From contig NZ_CP043761.1 in NCBI RefSeq assembly GCF_008386395.1, positions 5,704,001 to 5,768,000 on the forward strand: a stretch of 64,000 nucleotides of DNA, read 5' to 3'. The translations under genes and the position numbers were made by a program. The notes below the pieces were generated by a model, which did not search any database, was not told the DNA's origin, and saw only the letters and a program-made list of their open reading frames with translations. The stretch is from Paenibacillus sp. 37 (GTDB taxonomy: Bacteria > Bacillota > Bacilli > Paenibacillales > Paenibacillaceae). This document shows positions 34,805 through 46,002 of this stretch, in pieces; within the stretch, counting starts at the first letter, position 1; every line of letters starts with the position of its first letter.

Positions 34805-35761
34805 TTACCTCGCCAGGTTGCGAACACGTTGCAGATCGGTATAACCTCCCCGGGGACCGAGCGTATCCGTAATCCACTTGATCGCTGCCATATGATCATT
34901 GAGTACCACTTGACTTAGCAGATCAGGTCCACTTCGCTTTTTGATTCGTACTGCATTCATTCTACCCACAGGTACGTGATGAACAGCGCGTACCCGAAGT
35001 CCGCCGATCACTGCCTTCGCTTGTGCGAGTGGCGGAACTTCCAGTGAGGATATCCCCATGACCTCAAGTCCTGCTCGGCTTATTGCATGTGGAATAGCTG
35101 TCATGGATGCTCCCCGGAGATCGGATCTTGCGAGTATGCTGTTCAACATGTGTTTGGCCTCCACTACCGGATGAACGGGATGATGAGTGACTGGCCCATG
35201 GTAGTCGTTAAGCGCCACATCCGTTCCCTTCAGCACAGCCTTCACGTAAGGTGCAAGGTGCTCTGCGGGAATTACGATATCTGCATCAGTAAATAACAAT
35301 ACCTGACCGCGCGCCTCCGCTGCGCCTACTTTTCGTCCTCCATCATGCCCCAGCGCTTCGGCATACTTGAGCACTCGTGCTCCAGCCCGTTTGGCTGCAT
35401 TAGCCGTACCGTCTGTTGAACCATTCACAACGACAAGCACTTCAGCATCACGGCATATCCGTAGCGCTTCACGTACAACTGCACCAATCCTTTTCTCCTC
35501 ATTCATGGCAGGGATAATGACCGAGAGCATCGGTCGCTGAGAAACATCTCTGTGTGAAGGAGCATCACTCATGCCATTTTCCGTTCCATTCTCTACTCCA
35601 TCCTTGGCCTGTGACATCAGCTGTTTGGATGGAATAACGAACGTATAGGCTTTTGTACCCTTTTTTTGTCCAGACTTCCATCTTCGTTTCTTCAGCACTT
35701 TTTTTCTTCGTGTCACATTGGATCGGGTTGCATAACGTGCTTTGGTACGGTTTTTGCGCAA
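34805..35761 (-). CDS. GT2-like glycosyltransferase, first gene of the glycosylation operon
   Basis: About 318 residues with a short basic N-terminus (RKNRTKARYATRS, TRRKKVLKKRRWKSGQKKG) and a GT-A domain: LSVIIPAMNEEKRIGAV, EVLVVVNGSTDGT, GHDGGRKVGAAEA, metal motif DAD in LLFTDADIVI, and GASMTAIPHAISRAGLE. It is paralogous to the downstream gene. The start is uncertain: ATG 35779 precedes the GGGAGGTG sequence, so the TTG at 35761, eight bases after it, is preferred. A CATAGAATA element upstream (35811-35819) resembles the -10 of mother-cell sigma-K promoters. Confidence 0.84.
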   Translation of the reverse strand: MRKNRTKARYATRSNVTRRKKVLKKRRWKSGQKKGTKAYTFVIPSKQLMSQAKDGVENGTENGMSDAPSHRDVSQRPMLSVIIPAMNEEKRIGAVVREALRICRDAEVLVVVNGSTDGTANAAKRAGARVLKYAEALGHDGGRKVGAAEARGQVLLFTDADIVIPAEHLAPYVKAVLKGTDVALNDYHGPVTHHPVHPVVEAKHMLNSILARSDLRGASMTAIPHAISRAGLEVMGISSLEVPPLAQAKAVIGGLRVRAVHHVPVGRMNAVRIKKRSGPDLLSQVVLNDHMAAIKWITDTLGPRGGYTDLQRVRNLAR

Positions 35762-35810
35762 CAGTTTCACCTCCCGCATTCGATCATCGGCATGCCAAGG
35801 GAGTACACGT

Positions 35811-35819
35811 TATTCTATG
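35811..35819 (-). promoter_or_regulatory. Possible sigma-K-like -10 element of the glycosylation operon
   Basis: CATAGAATA on the minus strand fits CATANNNTA, about 50 bases before the first start codon. No convincing -35 was found at 16-17 bases, so this is tentative. Confidence 0.25.
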
Positions 35820-38097
<2,278 letters not shown>

Positions 38098-38199
38098 AAT
38101 CTAATTTTAATGTGCTTGAACTTATAATGTACTCATCATAATAGTAACAAAACGTTCAGACACCCCTCACCGTCCGAACGGATTAAGCTTAGATCAACC

Positions 38200-38236
38200 A
38201 AAAGCGGTGTCCCGGACAACTCTGGACACCGCTTTT
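38200..38236. terminator. Bidirectional terminator between protease and fibre genes
   Basis: AAAAGCGGTGTCC (38200-38212) pairs perfectly with GGACACCGCTTTT (38224-38236). T runs flank both sides, serving the two convergent genes. Confidence 0.88.
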
Positions 38237-38267
38237 ATCATTTATTTATTACGGATTCAATCCTGCA

Positions 38268-41200
38268 CTATCCTTGCGAAGGTCCCGCAGCAATCCATGA
38301 TAACAACCCGTACGTATGCTTGCAATCTGCTGTACGTGACACTTCAAGTACCGCTTCATCCTCACTCTGCGAGAGCAAGGAAATCTGGAATCCCCGATCA
38401 TTGCTCATGCCCACAATCACATAATGTTCTGAAGCAAATGATTCTTCAAAAACAACGGTTACCTCTGTGCATACTTCACTCTCCGGCAGTACAAAAGCTT
38501 CCATCCCGAATTGTTGTACAACTGGTTGTTTGCTTACGCTGCGAACGGGCTGGAAGGCCAGATGTTTGGCTTGAACTGCCCCTGATTGCAACTGGCTGCT
38601 GCCCACGGCATCATCACAGAGATGCTCCTGTTTAATCGATTGTTCACTTAACATAAACTCCGTAGTTCCAGCGAACTCCTGTGACTGTTCAAGCTGTGGT
38701 TGCTGAGCCTGTTCTGCCGGCTCTGTCGTGAACAAAGCTGCCGGTAGTTCGCCAAGCTGATCTGTTTGGGATACCAGCTCTTGTTGTTGCTCCAGACCAG
38801 TACTCGGTAATGCCTCGACGATTACCTGCTGTGATTGCTGTACACCTTCATTTTCTGGTTGAAGCAATCCCTCTTGTCTTTTGATCGCTGCCAGTTGCTC
38901 CAACGTTTCTCCACTGAACTGACGAATCGCATTCCATATCTCTTCGCTCAAATGTGCTGGACCTACAATCCCCGCATTCAAGTGATTAGAGGTAATACTC
39001 TGCTCACTAAGTTTGCTGCCGTTCACGCTGCCATCGGCCAATTTGGCACTGGTGACAGACCCATTTTGCAGATGAACCCCGCTTACTGATTCCTCTTCCA
39101 GATGAGTTGTGCGAATACTGCGTTCTTGAATATGATCAGCAAGAATGGTTCCCTCCTGAATATGACGAGTTTGCACACTTTTGTCTGCTATGTGGATAGC
39201 GGATACCGCACCTTCAAGCAATTTATTACCATTTACACTGCCGTCAGCCATTTTGGCACTTGTTATGGAACCATTGTGCAGGTGAATCGAACTTACCGAT
39301 TCCGCTTTGAGGTGGGAGATCCCAATGCTTCGCTCTTGAATATGGTCAGCATGTATGGCTCTCTCTTGGATATGACGGGATTGCACACTTCCATTGGCAA
39401 TATGGACATCCAACACCGCATCGTCAAGCAGTTTGTCGCTGCTCACACTGCCATCCGCCAGTTTGGCACTCGTTACGGATTCACTTTGCAGATGAACCGC
39501 ACTTATTGCTTCCTCCTCCAGATGGGACGTACCAATGCTATGCTCCTGAATATGATCAGCAAGGATCGCTCCTGACTGGATATGGCGAGTTTGCACACTT
39601 TCCGACGCGATATGGCTCCCCAATACAGTATCTTCGAGCAATTTGCTGCCGCTAATGCTACTGTCAGCCAATTTGGCACTTGTTACGGACCCATTTTGCA
39701 GATGAACCGCACTTACCGCTTCCTCTTCCAGATGGGCTGTGCCTATGCTTCGCTCCTGAATATGACCAGCATGAATAGCTCCTGCCTGAATATGCCCGGA
39801 TTGCACACTTTCCGATGCGATATGAATCCCGGATACCGTACCTTCGAGTAACTTGCTGCCAGTTATACTGCCATCCGCCAGTTTGGCACTCGTTACAGCT
39901 CCATTTTGCAAATGAATGGCACTTACAGACTCCTCTTCCAAATGTGCTGTGCCGATGCTCCGCTCTTGAATATGATCAGCATGAATGGCTCCTGCTTGAA
40001 TCTTACTGGATTGCACACTATCGTCTGCAATGTGGATATCTGATACTGCTCCTTCAAGCAACTTGCTGCCGTTTACACTGCCGTCGGCCAACTTGGTACT
40101 TGTTACAGACCCATTTTGCAGATGGATGGCACTTACTGCTTCCTGTTCCAAGTGAAGCATGCCGATGCTGTGCTCCTGAATATGGTCAGCAAGGATTACT
40201 CCTGACTGGATATGGCGGGATTGCACACTTTCAGAAGCGATATGGATTCCCGACACCGCATCTTTGATCAACTTGCTGCCGGTTACACTGCCGTCAGCCA
40301 GTTTGGCACTGATGACAGACCCATTTTGCAGGTGAATCGCACTTACGGCTTCCTCCTCCAGATGGGTTGTGCCGATGCTCCGCTCCTGAATATGGTCAGC
40401 ATGAATGGCCCCAGCCTGGATATGCCCGGGTTGCACACTTTCTGACGCAATATGAATCCCCGATACGGTTCCTTCAAGCAATTTGCTGCCGTTTATACTG
40501 CCATCCGCCAGTTTGGCACTTGTTACAGATCCATTTTGCAAATGAACTGCACTTACAGACTCCTCATCCAGATGAACTGCGCCAATACTGCACTCTTGAA
40601 TATGATCAGCAAGGATTGCGCCTTCTTGGATATGCCGGGTTTGCACACTTTCATTGGCAAGGTGAGTAGCCGATACGGTTCCTGCAGCTAATTTGCTGCC
40701 ATCCACACTACCCGTTGCTAGTTTGGAGCGTGTTACAGATTCATCCTGCAAAATAATCGTACTTACCGCTTCTTCTTCCAGATGAGATGTTCCGATGCTG
40801 CGTTCATGGATATGATGAGGAAGAATTTCACCATCTTGAATATGACGGGAATGCACAGCTCCTTGCTGCAGGTGAACAGCACTTGTCGACTCTGCCTGAA
40901 GATGCAAACCACTGATCAAACCTGGCTGAAGGTGAGCCGCTGTAATGGATAAAGGTGCCAGATGGTCTGTTTCGACAGATCCGGGTGCCAAGTGATGCGA
41001 TGTGACCACCTGTTCAGCAATATGCTCCTCATGAATGATGTCTGCCTTCAGATGCTGTGAGCTCACTACTTGAGTCCCCAAATGGTCAGATTTCACGCTG
41101 CCTTCAGCCAGATGGACGGATTGTACAACGGATGGCTGCAAGTGCTCGCTACCTACAGCAGCCTGTTGCAGTTCTGTCCCGGATACCGAGTCTGCTGTCA

Positions 41201-43463
41201 AATGGTCCGCACTTATGGAGCCATGCCGAAGTTTGTTGCCGGTAATACTGCCATCAGCAAATAATTCCGGTGAGCGTATTTCTTCCGACAAATGTTCCAG
41301 TGAAACGGAATGCTGCTTCAGGTGATACCCACGAATGGTTCCTGCTGGAATATGTTTGGCGTTAATGCTCTCTGCCATAATCTTGGAAGAAGTCACGCTG
41401 CCGTCTGCCAGTTTAGCTGACGTGACAGCAAAATCCGCCAGTTTATCTGTTGCAACACTCTCTGGCGAGAGCTTGGGGGAGGTAACCGCATGATCTGTTA
41501 GATGAGGCGGAAAAATGGACCCGCCCGCCAGCTGGGCTGAAGTTACACTATCAAGAGCCAATTTGTCAGTTGTGACCGCAGCCCGTGCAATCGCATCCGT
41601 TTCAACACTGCCCGGCTGGAGATGAGGTACACCTACCGCATGTTCTGTCAGGTGTTCCGATTTCACTGCATAAGGTCTCAGCGCCTCGGAACCCACGCTG
41701 CCTGGAGCCAGATGTGTACCCGTGACTCCACCACTCGCAAGATGCGAGGATATAACACTTCCCGGGGCAAGCGCTCTGCTACTTACCGATGCCGTTCCAA
41801 GCTTTTCTGTTGTCACACTTCCATCCGCGAGTTTAACGTCTGTAACGGCCGCATCCTGTAATTCATACGTACCCACGGCCGACTCTGCAAGATGCCGTTC
41901 ACACACCACATCGTCTGCAAGAGCGTCTCCGGACACACTTCCGGCAGATAGATGAGTTGCCTCGATGCTTCCACTTGCAATGTGAATGGAGTGAATTGCG
42001 GAATTGTCCACATGTACCGGTGTGATTCCCCGATTCGCAATGTGTTCCGCACGAATGGACCCTTTGGCAAGATGTTTACCCTGTACGGCTTCATCCGCAA
42101 TTTTGGAAGAAATGACGCTCTGATCAGAAATCTTGGATGCCGTAATGGATTGCTCCAGCAATTTTGCTGTTCCCACAGACTGGTCTGCCAGTTTGCTGCT
42201 GGTTACTGCACCTTCCATCAAATGCTCACTGCCCACTTCTCCATTGCCTATCTGCTCCTTGCCAACGGAATGAGCGCGAATCTGATTTGATCCGATTGAA
42301 CCGTCCAGGAGATGTCTTCCACTTAGTGAACCCTCAGCTAAATGTCTTGTTTGTATGGATCCATCCTCTATCTGGTCACTTCCAATACTGCCACTTAATA
42401 GTTGTGAACGACCGATAGACCCTTCAGCCAGATGTGTCTGTTTAACAGCACCTGCCTGAATATGGTGAGACTCGATGGATAGTTCTTCGATTTTGCTGCC
42501 TGTGACAGCGGCTTCCCGAATTTTGGATGTAGTCACTGCATCGTCAGCCAGTTTGGAGGTATTCACAGCTCCACCCGTGAGATGTCTTGTATCCACCCCG
42601 CTAATCGCAATCTTGTCTCCAGTTACGGCATGATTCTTGATTAATTCTTCCGTTACCAGCATGCGGCTGAGATGTCTTGTGCCGATGGAGCCGTCGGCAA
42701 TTTTGGCCGAATCGATGACCTGGTTGCCAAGCTTCTGAGAAGTAATACTGCCATCTCTGATTTTCTCACCGGCAATAGAAGCATTTCGTATTTTATGACC
42801 AGACACAGAGCCGTCAATCAGGTGCTCCTCAGATACAGACGCTTCCGCAAGTTTCGCCGAAACAATGGCCCCGTCAGCAATGTGAATGCTGGTCACCGCA
42901 TAATCCTGCAATGCTTCACTGCCAACCGCATCCGGTTTCAGCTTGGAGGCATCCACAGAGAAAGGAGCCAACTTGCTCTCCGTAACAGCAAATTCACTCA
43001 AGTCGTCCGTGTAGATGTAGTGTCCGGTATGACCCGGCATCTGGTTTTGGTTCAGGATCTGCAGCCGGTCCTTGCTTGTTATCTCCTGTTTGTTGATGTC
43101 CTGCTCTTCTTCCAGAGCAAGCGGAGCCAAGCTGCTAACCTGAATCTGCTTTTCCGAGCTATCTTGTGTCTCAACTTCCTTGCTATCAGACTCTACGGGT
43201 TCCGTCTTGATTTTGGCTTCGATCTCTAGCTCTTCCAGCTCGTTTGTTGAAGAAGGTAACTCCGTTGATTCAAATAGGAATTCTTCCGACTCCTGAACAG
43301 CCCTCGAATCCCTTTTATTCGTATTCAAGCGTTCTTCCCTATTCACAGTGAAACCTGAGTTCATCTTGTCTGCCCGGCGATCAGTCAGTTCCAATTCCTT
43401 GAATTTCGGGCTCACATGCCGCAGTTTCGGCGTTGGAACCTTCTTTTTGCCATTTTTACTCAT
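38268..43463 (-). CDS. Giant decapeptide-repeat fibre-like protein, 1,731 residues
   Basis: I do not recognise a named family. Residues 1-50 are basic, 50-150 acidic and Glu/Ser-rich. From about 154 to 1508 the chain consists of some 135 consecutive ten-residue units of the form x-[SA]-[VI]-x-x-x-[KH]-[LI]-x-x (GSVTSAKLAD, GAIHADHIQE), without interruption. A Gln-rich spacer follows, then a C-terminal domain of about 95 residues ending WIAAGPSQG. Such units resemble those in phage tail fibres and suggest a beta-helical rod; the C-terminal domain could be a trimerisation or lectin-like tip. No signal peptide or anchor is present. GGAAGGAG precedes the ATG. Neighbours (glycosyltransferases, YheC/YheD) hint at a glycosylated spore-surface filament; this is inference. 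Confidence 0.9.
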   Translation of the reverse strand: MSKNGKKKVPTPKLRHVSPKFKELELTDRRADKMNSGFTVNREERLNTNKRDSRAVQESEEFLFESTELPSSTNELEELEIEAKIKTEPVESDSKEVETQDSSEKQIQVSSLAPLALEEEQDINKQEITSKDRLQILNQNQMPGHTGHYIYTDDLSEFAVTESKLAPFSVDASKLKPDAVGSEALQDYAVTSIHIADGAIVSAKLAEASVSEEHLIDGSVSGHKIRNASIAGEKIRDGSITSQKLGNQVIDSAKIADGSIGTRHLSRMLVTEELIKNHAVTGDKIAISGVDTRHLTGGAVNTSKLADDAVTTSKIREAAVTGSKIEELSIESHHIQAGAVKQTHLAEGSIGRSQLLSGSIGSDQIEDGSIQTRHLAEGSLSGRHLLDGSIGSNQIRAHSVGKEQIGNGEVGSEHLMEGAVTSSKLADQSVGTAKLLEQSITASKISDQSVISSKIADEAVQGKHLAKGSIRAEHIANRGITPVHVDNSAIHSIHIASGSIEATHLSAGSVSGDALADDVVCERHLAESAVGTYELQDAAVTDVKLADGSVTTEKLGTASVSSRALAPGSVISSHLASGGVTGTHLAPGSVGSEALRPYAVKSEHLTEHAVGVPHLQPGSVETDAIARAAVTTDKLALDSVTSAQLAGGSIFPPHLTDHAVTSPKLSPESVATDKLADFAVTSAKLADGSVTSSKIMAESINAKHIPAGTIRGYHLKQHSVSLEHLSEEIRSPELFADGSITGNKLRHGSISADHLTADSVSGTELQQAAVGSEHLQPSVVQSVHLAEGSVKSDHLGTQVVSSQHLKADIIHEEHIAEQVVTSHHLAPGSVETDHLAPLSITAAHLQPGLISGLHLQAESTSAVHLQQGAVHSRHIQDGEILPHHIHERSIGTSHLEEEAVSTIILQDESVTRSKLATGSVDGSKLAAGTVSATHLANESVQTRHIQEGAILADHIQECSIGAVHLDEESVSAVHLQNGSVTSAKLADGSINGSKLLEGTVSGIHIASESVQPGHIQAGAIHADHIQERSIGTTHLEEEAVSAIHLQNGSVISAKLADGSVTGSKLIKDAVSGIHIASESVQSRHIQSGVILADHIQEHSIGMLHLEQEAVSAIHLQNGSVTSTKLADGSVNGSKLLEGAVSDIHIADDSVQSSKIQAGAIHADHIQERSIGTAHLEEESVSAIHLQNGAVTSAKLADGSITGSKLLEGTVSGIHIASESVQSGHIQAGAIHAGHIQERSIGTAHLEEEAVSAVHLQNGSVTSAKLADSSISGSKLLEDTVLGSHIASESVQTRHIQSGAILADHIQEHSIGTSHLEEEAISAVHLQSESVTSAKLADGSVSSDKLLDDAVLDVHIANGSVQSRHIQERAIHADHIQERSIGISHLKAESVSSIHLHNGSITSAKMADGSVNGNKLLEGAVSAIHIADKSVQTRHIQEGTILADHIQERSIRTTHLEEESVSGVHLQNGSVTSAKLADGSVNGSKLSEQSITSNHLNAGIVGPAHLSEEIWNAIRQFSGETLEQLAAIKRQEGLLQPENEGVQQSQQVIVEALPSTGLEQQQELVSQTDQLGELPAALFTTEPAEQAQQPQLEQSQEFAGTTEFMLSEQSIKQEHLCDDAVGSSQLQSGAVQAKHLAFQPVRSVSKQPVVQQFGMEAFVLPESEVCTEVTVVFEESFASEHYVIVGMSNDRGFQISLLSQSEDEAVLEVSRTADCKHTYGLLSWIAAGPSQG
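38940..43000 (-). repeat. Decapeptide-coding (30-bp) repeat array
   Basis: About 135 in-frame 30-bp units encode the decapeptide repeat of the giant protein. Units between about 40860 and 43000 are diverged from each other; those between 38990 and 40860 are organised in a higher-order 210-bp period. Confidence 0.92.
38990..40860 (-). repeat. 210-bp higher-order tandem repeat inside the fibre gene
   Basis: Seven decapeptides form a 70-residue super-unit repeated about nine times. The anchor decamer NNTTGGNNCN begins at 39041, 39251, 39461, 39671, 39881, 40091, 40301, 40511 and 40721, exactly 210 bases apart each time (the last copy is the most diverged). Confidence 0.93.
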
Positions 43464-43684
43464 GCAGCTTGCTCCTTCCTCTAACGTTCGTCTCCGGCAT
43501 CATATGCTTCCATATGGGCATCTGCCACTTCATTTATGACTTTTGCGGATTCCAAAGCACGAATGTACAGGCGTCAAGACAGGAAGGTTCGATGATCTTC
43601 GTGGAAATAGGCGTGTCAGGGCAGCAGAGGAAAGGCGGCTGTCCACGCCCCCGTCCCAGTCATGTCATAGGATATTATGTTTAG

Positions 43685-43840
43685 GTCGTGTCTGAAAACT
43701 CGCTGAAGTGCATCTTTCAACGTCTTTTCGCCCCCTGCTGTGTCATTTTCCCTTGACGTGCCCCGGCACGCCTGCGGAAAACTTCCTTGCCTGGAACAAA
43801 GATTTGGCAAACCTGCTTCCTTCGGAGTTTTAGACACGCC
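43685..43840. repeat. Element C, palindromic dispersed repeat
   Basis: About 156 bp bounded by CGTGTCTGAAAACTC and GAGTTTTAGACACG in inverted orientation, with internal GC-rich palindromes (TTGACGTGCC, GGCACGCC). No open frame is plausible. It lies in the gap 43464-43977 upstream of both the fibre gene and the YheC/YheD gene. I recall similar sequences in other Paenibacillus genomes; a search is needed. Confidence 0.75.
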
Positions 43841-43887
43841 CTGAGCAAGCACTAGTGCTTGGCGATGCATCTTACACACCGGTCTGC

Positions 43888-43959
43888 GTTATCGCGATGT
43901 CTGAGCCATGCGGTGACAGGCCGGCATTCCATGAATGGACGATCCATGGTCGCGATAAC
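43888..43959 (+). promoter_or_regulatory. Leader hairpin directly upstream of the YheC/YheD ribosome site
   Basis: GTTATCGCGA (43888-43897) and TCGCGATAAC (43950-43959) are perfect inverted arms, extended inside by GCCATG/CATGGT. The hairpin ends four bases before AAGGAGG. It could control translation or transcription read-through of the gene. Confidence 0.5.
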
Positions 43960-43977
43960 ATCGAAGGAGGAACGGTC

Positions 43978-45108
43978 ATGCTCCAAGAAACGATCGGCAT
44001 TATGTTCGATTCACGCATGTACCGGGGGATACCGGCCGGAAGGACCGGTCAGGAATCACTCGCGAATTATGAACAGGCAGCGGCCAGTTATGGATTAACT
44101 CCCTGCTTTTTGAGGCTGGATGATATCGATTCGGATCAAAAAACATGTCTTGCCTATGTAAAAAAAGAAGGCAGATATGTTCGCGAGCGCATGCCACTGC
44201 CCTCCGTCATTCATAATCGCTCACTCCAGCTTCGCCGGACGGAACAGCATCAGATTACCAAGCTGATGTTGCAGGGTATTCAGGTATTCAACGTTCGCAA
44301 CCGGTACCGTAAAGATCACATTCATGACATGCTTCATCAGGACCTCGCCTTGCGAGAACACCTGCCCCATGCAGTTAAAGCTACGCCAGAGTCTCTGGCC
44401 TATATGATGGAACAATATGATGACCTCGTCATCAAACCATGCAGCGGCAGCATCGGTCATGGTATTATGCGAGTCTTTGAGCGAGATGGACAGTGGAAAC
44501 TAACCTGTGAGACGAAGGCTGCACGCAAAGGGTGGGCTACCTTCCGATTGAGCAAAGGACAGCTTCCTTCCGCTACCCTAAGGCGGATCTTTCGCCATGC
44601 CTACCTCATTGAAGAGCGTATCCCGCTGGTACGTTATGAGGGCAGACCGGTAGATTTACGGGTATCTGTACAACGTGGCGGCGATGGTCTTTGGGGAATA
44701 ACAGGCATGTTTGCCAAAGCGGCTCCTGCCCATACGTTTGTCAGCAATATCGCCCAGGGCGGTAAAGTCATGAAGCTCGCAGAGGCCCTTGGATTAGGAG
44801 AATCTGGCTTTGACTTGGCTCGACTGGAATACAGAATCGGACTCGTTGCACTTCGAATTGCCCAGAATCTGGCGGCCAGTCTGCCACATCTGGCTGATCT
44901 GGGTCTTGATCTCGGGATAACGCGCAGCGGCCAGATCTACTTTATTGAATGCAATGGACGGGATCAGCGTTACGGTTTCCGCAAGGCGGGAATGTCGGAA
45001 CACTGGAAGGCAACGTACAGCAAACCAATGGCTTATGGGCGTCTGCTGCTGGAACAGAATTCGAGGATTCCGAGACAACCGCAGACATACGATAGGAGAC
45101 TATATTGA
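43978..45108 (+). CDS. YheC/YheD-family spore-coat-associated ATP-grasp protein
   Basis: ATP-grasp enzyme-like protein of 376 residues. The N-terminal part (IGIMFDSRMYRGIPAGRTGQ) is followed by the ATP-grasp core: VIKPCSGSIGHGIMRV (nucleotide loop), LIEERIPLVRYEGRPVDLRV and the metal-ligand motif FIECNGRDQ. The YheC/YheD group is associated with the Bacillus endospore coat; its reaction is unknown. GGAGG sits before ATG 43978. Psd follows 85 bases downstream, probably in the same transcript. Its position beside the fibre gene supports a sporulation setting for this region. Confidence 0.88.
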   Translation: MLQETIGIMFDSRMYRGIPAGRTGQESLANYEQAAASYGLTPCFLRLDDIDSDQKTCLAYVKKEGRYVRERMPLPSVIHNRSLQLRRTEQHQITKLMLQGIQVFNVRNRYRKDHIHDMLHQDLALREHLPHAVKATPESLAYMMEQYDDLVIKPCSGSIGHGIMRVFERDGQWKLTCETKAARKGWATFRLSKGQLPSATLRRIFRHAYLIEERIPLVRYEGRPVDLRVSVQRGGDGLWGITGMFAKAAPAHTFVSNIAQGGKVMKLAEALGLGESGFDLARLEYRIGLVALRIAQNLAASLPHLADLGLDLGITRSGQIYFIECNGRDQRYGFRKAGMSEHWKATYSKPMAYGRLLLEQNSRIPRQPQTYDRRLY

Positions 45109-45193
45109 TTTCGTGTGCATTCTGTGTCAATATTATGCAGAACGGCCGGTCTTGCCGGCCTTGAAGTTCGCATTAACCCTAAGGGGGATATTC

Positions 45194-45985
45194 ATGGCAA
45201 AAACGCTGTTGCGATTAATGACCGAGCTTTCTTCGCGCAAATGGATCTCCCGGACCGTGGGATCCTTCTCCAAAAGCCGGGGAAGTAAGGCATTTATCCC
45301 TTATTTTGTCCGGACCTACGACATCCCTGTTCAAGAGGCCGAGAAAGATTGGAAAGAATACCGTTCACTGAACGATTTCTTTACCCGCAAATTAAAGCCG
45401 GGCATGCGCCCGTTGGAACTTTCAGAGCATGCACTGATCAGCCCGGTAGATGCCAAGATTACGGCAGCCGGTCCAATATCTGCAGGGACACTCCTGAATG
45501 TTAAGGGACAAAATTATACACTTGCTGAATTATTAAACCATTCTCCCCATCTGGAGAAGTACAAGCACGGGTACGGGTTCGTCCTCTATCTCAGCCCTCG
45601 CGACTATCACCGCATTCATGCACCTGTCAGCGGCCGCAAAATAGAGAGCGAACACATCAAGGGCAAAGTTTATCCCGTGAATGACTTTGGCCTGACCCAT
45701 ATGAGATCCGTGCTTAGTCGAAACGAACGGCTCATTACGTATATCGCACACGATTACGGTGAAGTGGCGGTTGTCAAAGTAGGTGCAATGAACGTGAGTA
45801 GCATACAGTATGCTGATACGGACACAAGTACCTGGGCACAAGGCGATGATCTGGCCTATTTTGAATTCGGTTCCACCGTTGTTCTGCTGACGCAAAGTGG
45901 CACATTCGAACCAAACCCCGGCTTACAGCCAGGCGATTCGGTCAAAATGGGCGCATTGCTTGGTCGTTTGAAACCGAAGAACTAA
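45194..45985 (+). CDS. psd: Phosphatidylserine decarboxylase
   Basis: Membrane-associated pyruvoyl enzyme of 263 residues converting phosphatidylserine to phosphatidylethanolamine. Conserved segments are LNDFFTRKLKPGMRPL, SPVDAKITAAG, YLSPRDYHRIHAPVSG and the self-cleavage motif, which reads FGST (in YFEFGSTVVLL) where LGST is usual; the serine that becomes the pyruvoyl group is kept. AGGGGG precedes ATG 45194; the longer frame starting at 44945 overlaps YheC/YheD and is not real. No pssA gene is nearby, so substrate must be provided by a gene elsewhere. Confidence 0.95.
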   Translation: MAKTLLRLMTELSSRKWISRTVGSFSKSRGSKAFIPYFVRTYDIPVQEAEKDWKEYRSLNDFFTRKLKPGMRPLELSEHALISPVDAKITAAGPISAGTLLNVKGQNYTLAELLNHSPHLEKYKHGYGFVLYLSPRDYHRIHAPVSGRKIESEHIKGKVYPVNDFGLTHMRSVLSRNERLITYIAHDYGEVAVVKVGAMNVSSIQYADTDTSTWAQGDDLAYFEFGSTVVLLTQSGTFEPNPGLQPGDSVKMGALLGRLKPKN

Positions 45986-46002
45986 TGAGTCCATACGCAA
46001 AT

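Noticed and set aside
38990..40860. CRISPR array
   Set aside because: The 210- and 30-bp periods are in frame and encode the decapeptide repeat; there are no short palindromic repeats with unique spacers and no cas genes.
38268..43463. Prophage tail-fibre module
   Set aside because: The repeat type resembles tail fibres, but no capsid, terminase, tail tube, holin or lysin gene is present on either side.
43616..43879. Minus-strand frame of 87 codons
   Set aside because: Mostly made of element C palindrome sequence; no ribosome site.
44945..45193. N-terminal extension of phosphatidylserine decarboxylase
   Set aside because: The frame is open but overlaps the YheC/YheD gene out of frame; AGGGGG and ATG 45194 give the normal Psd N-terminus.
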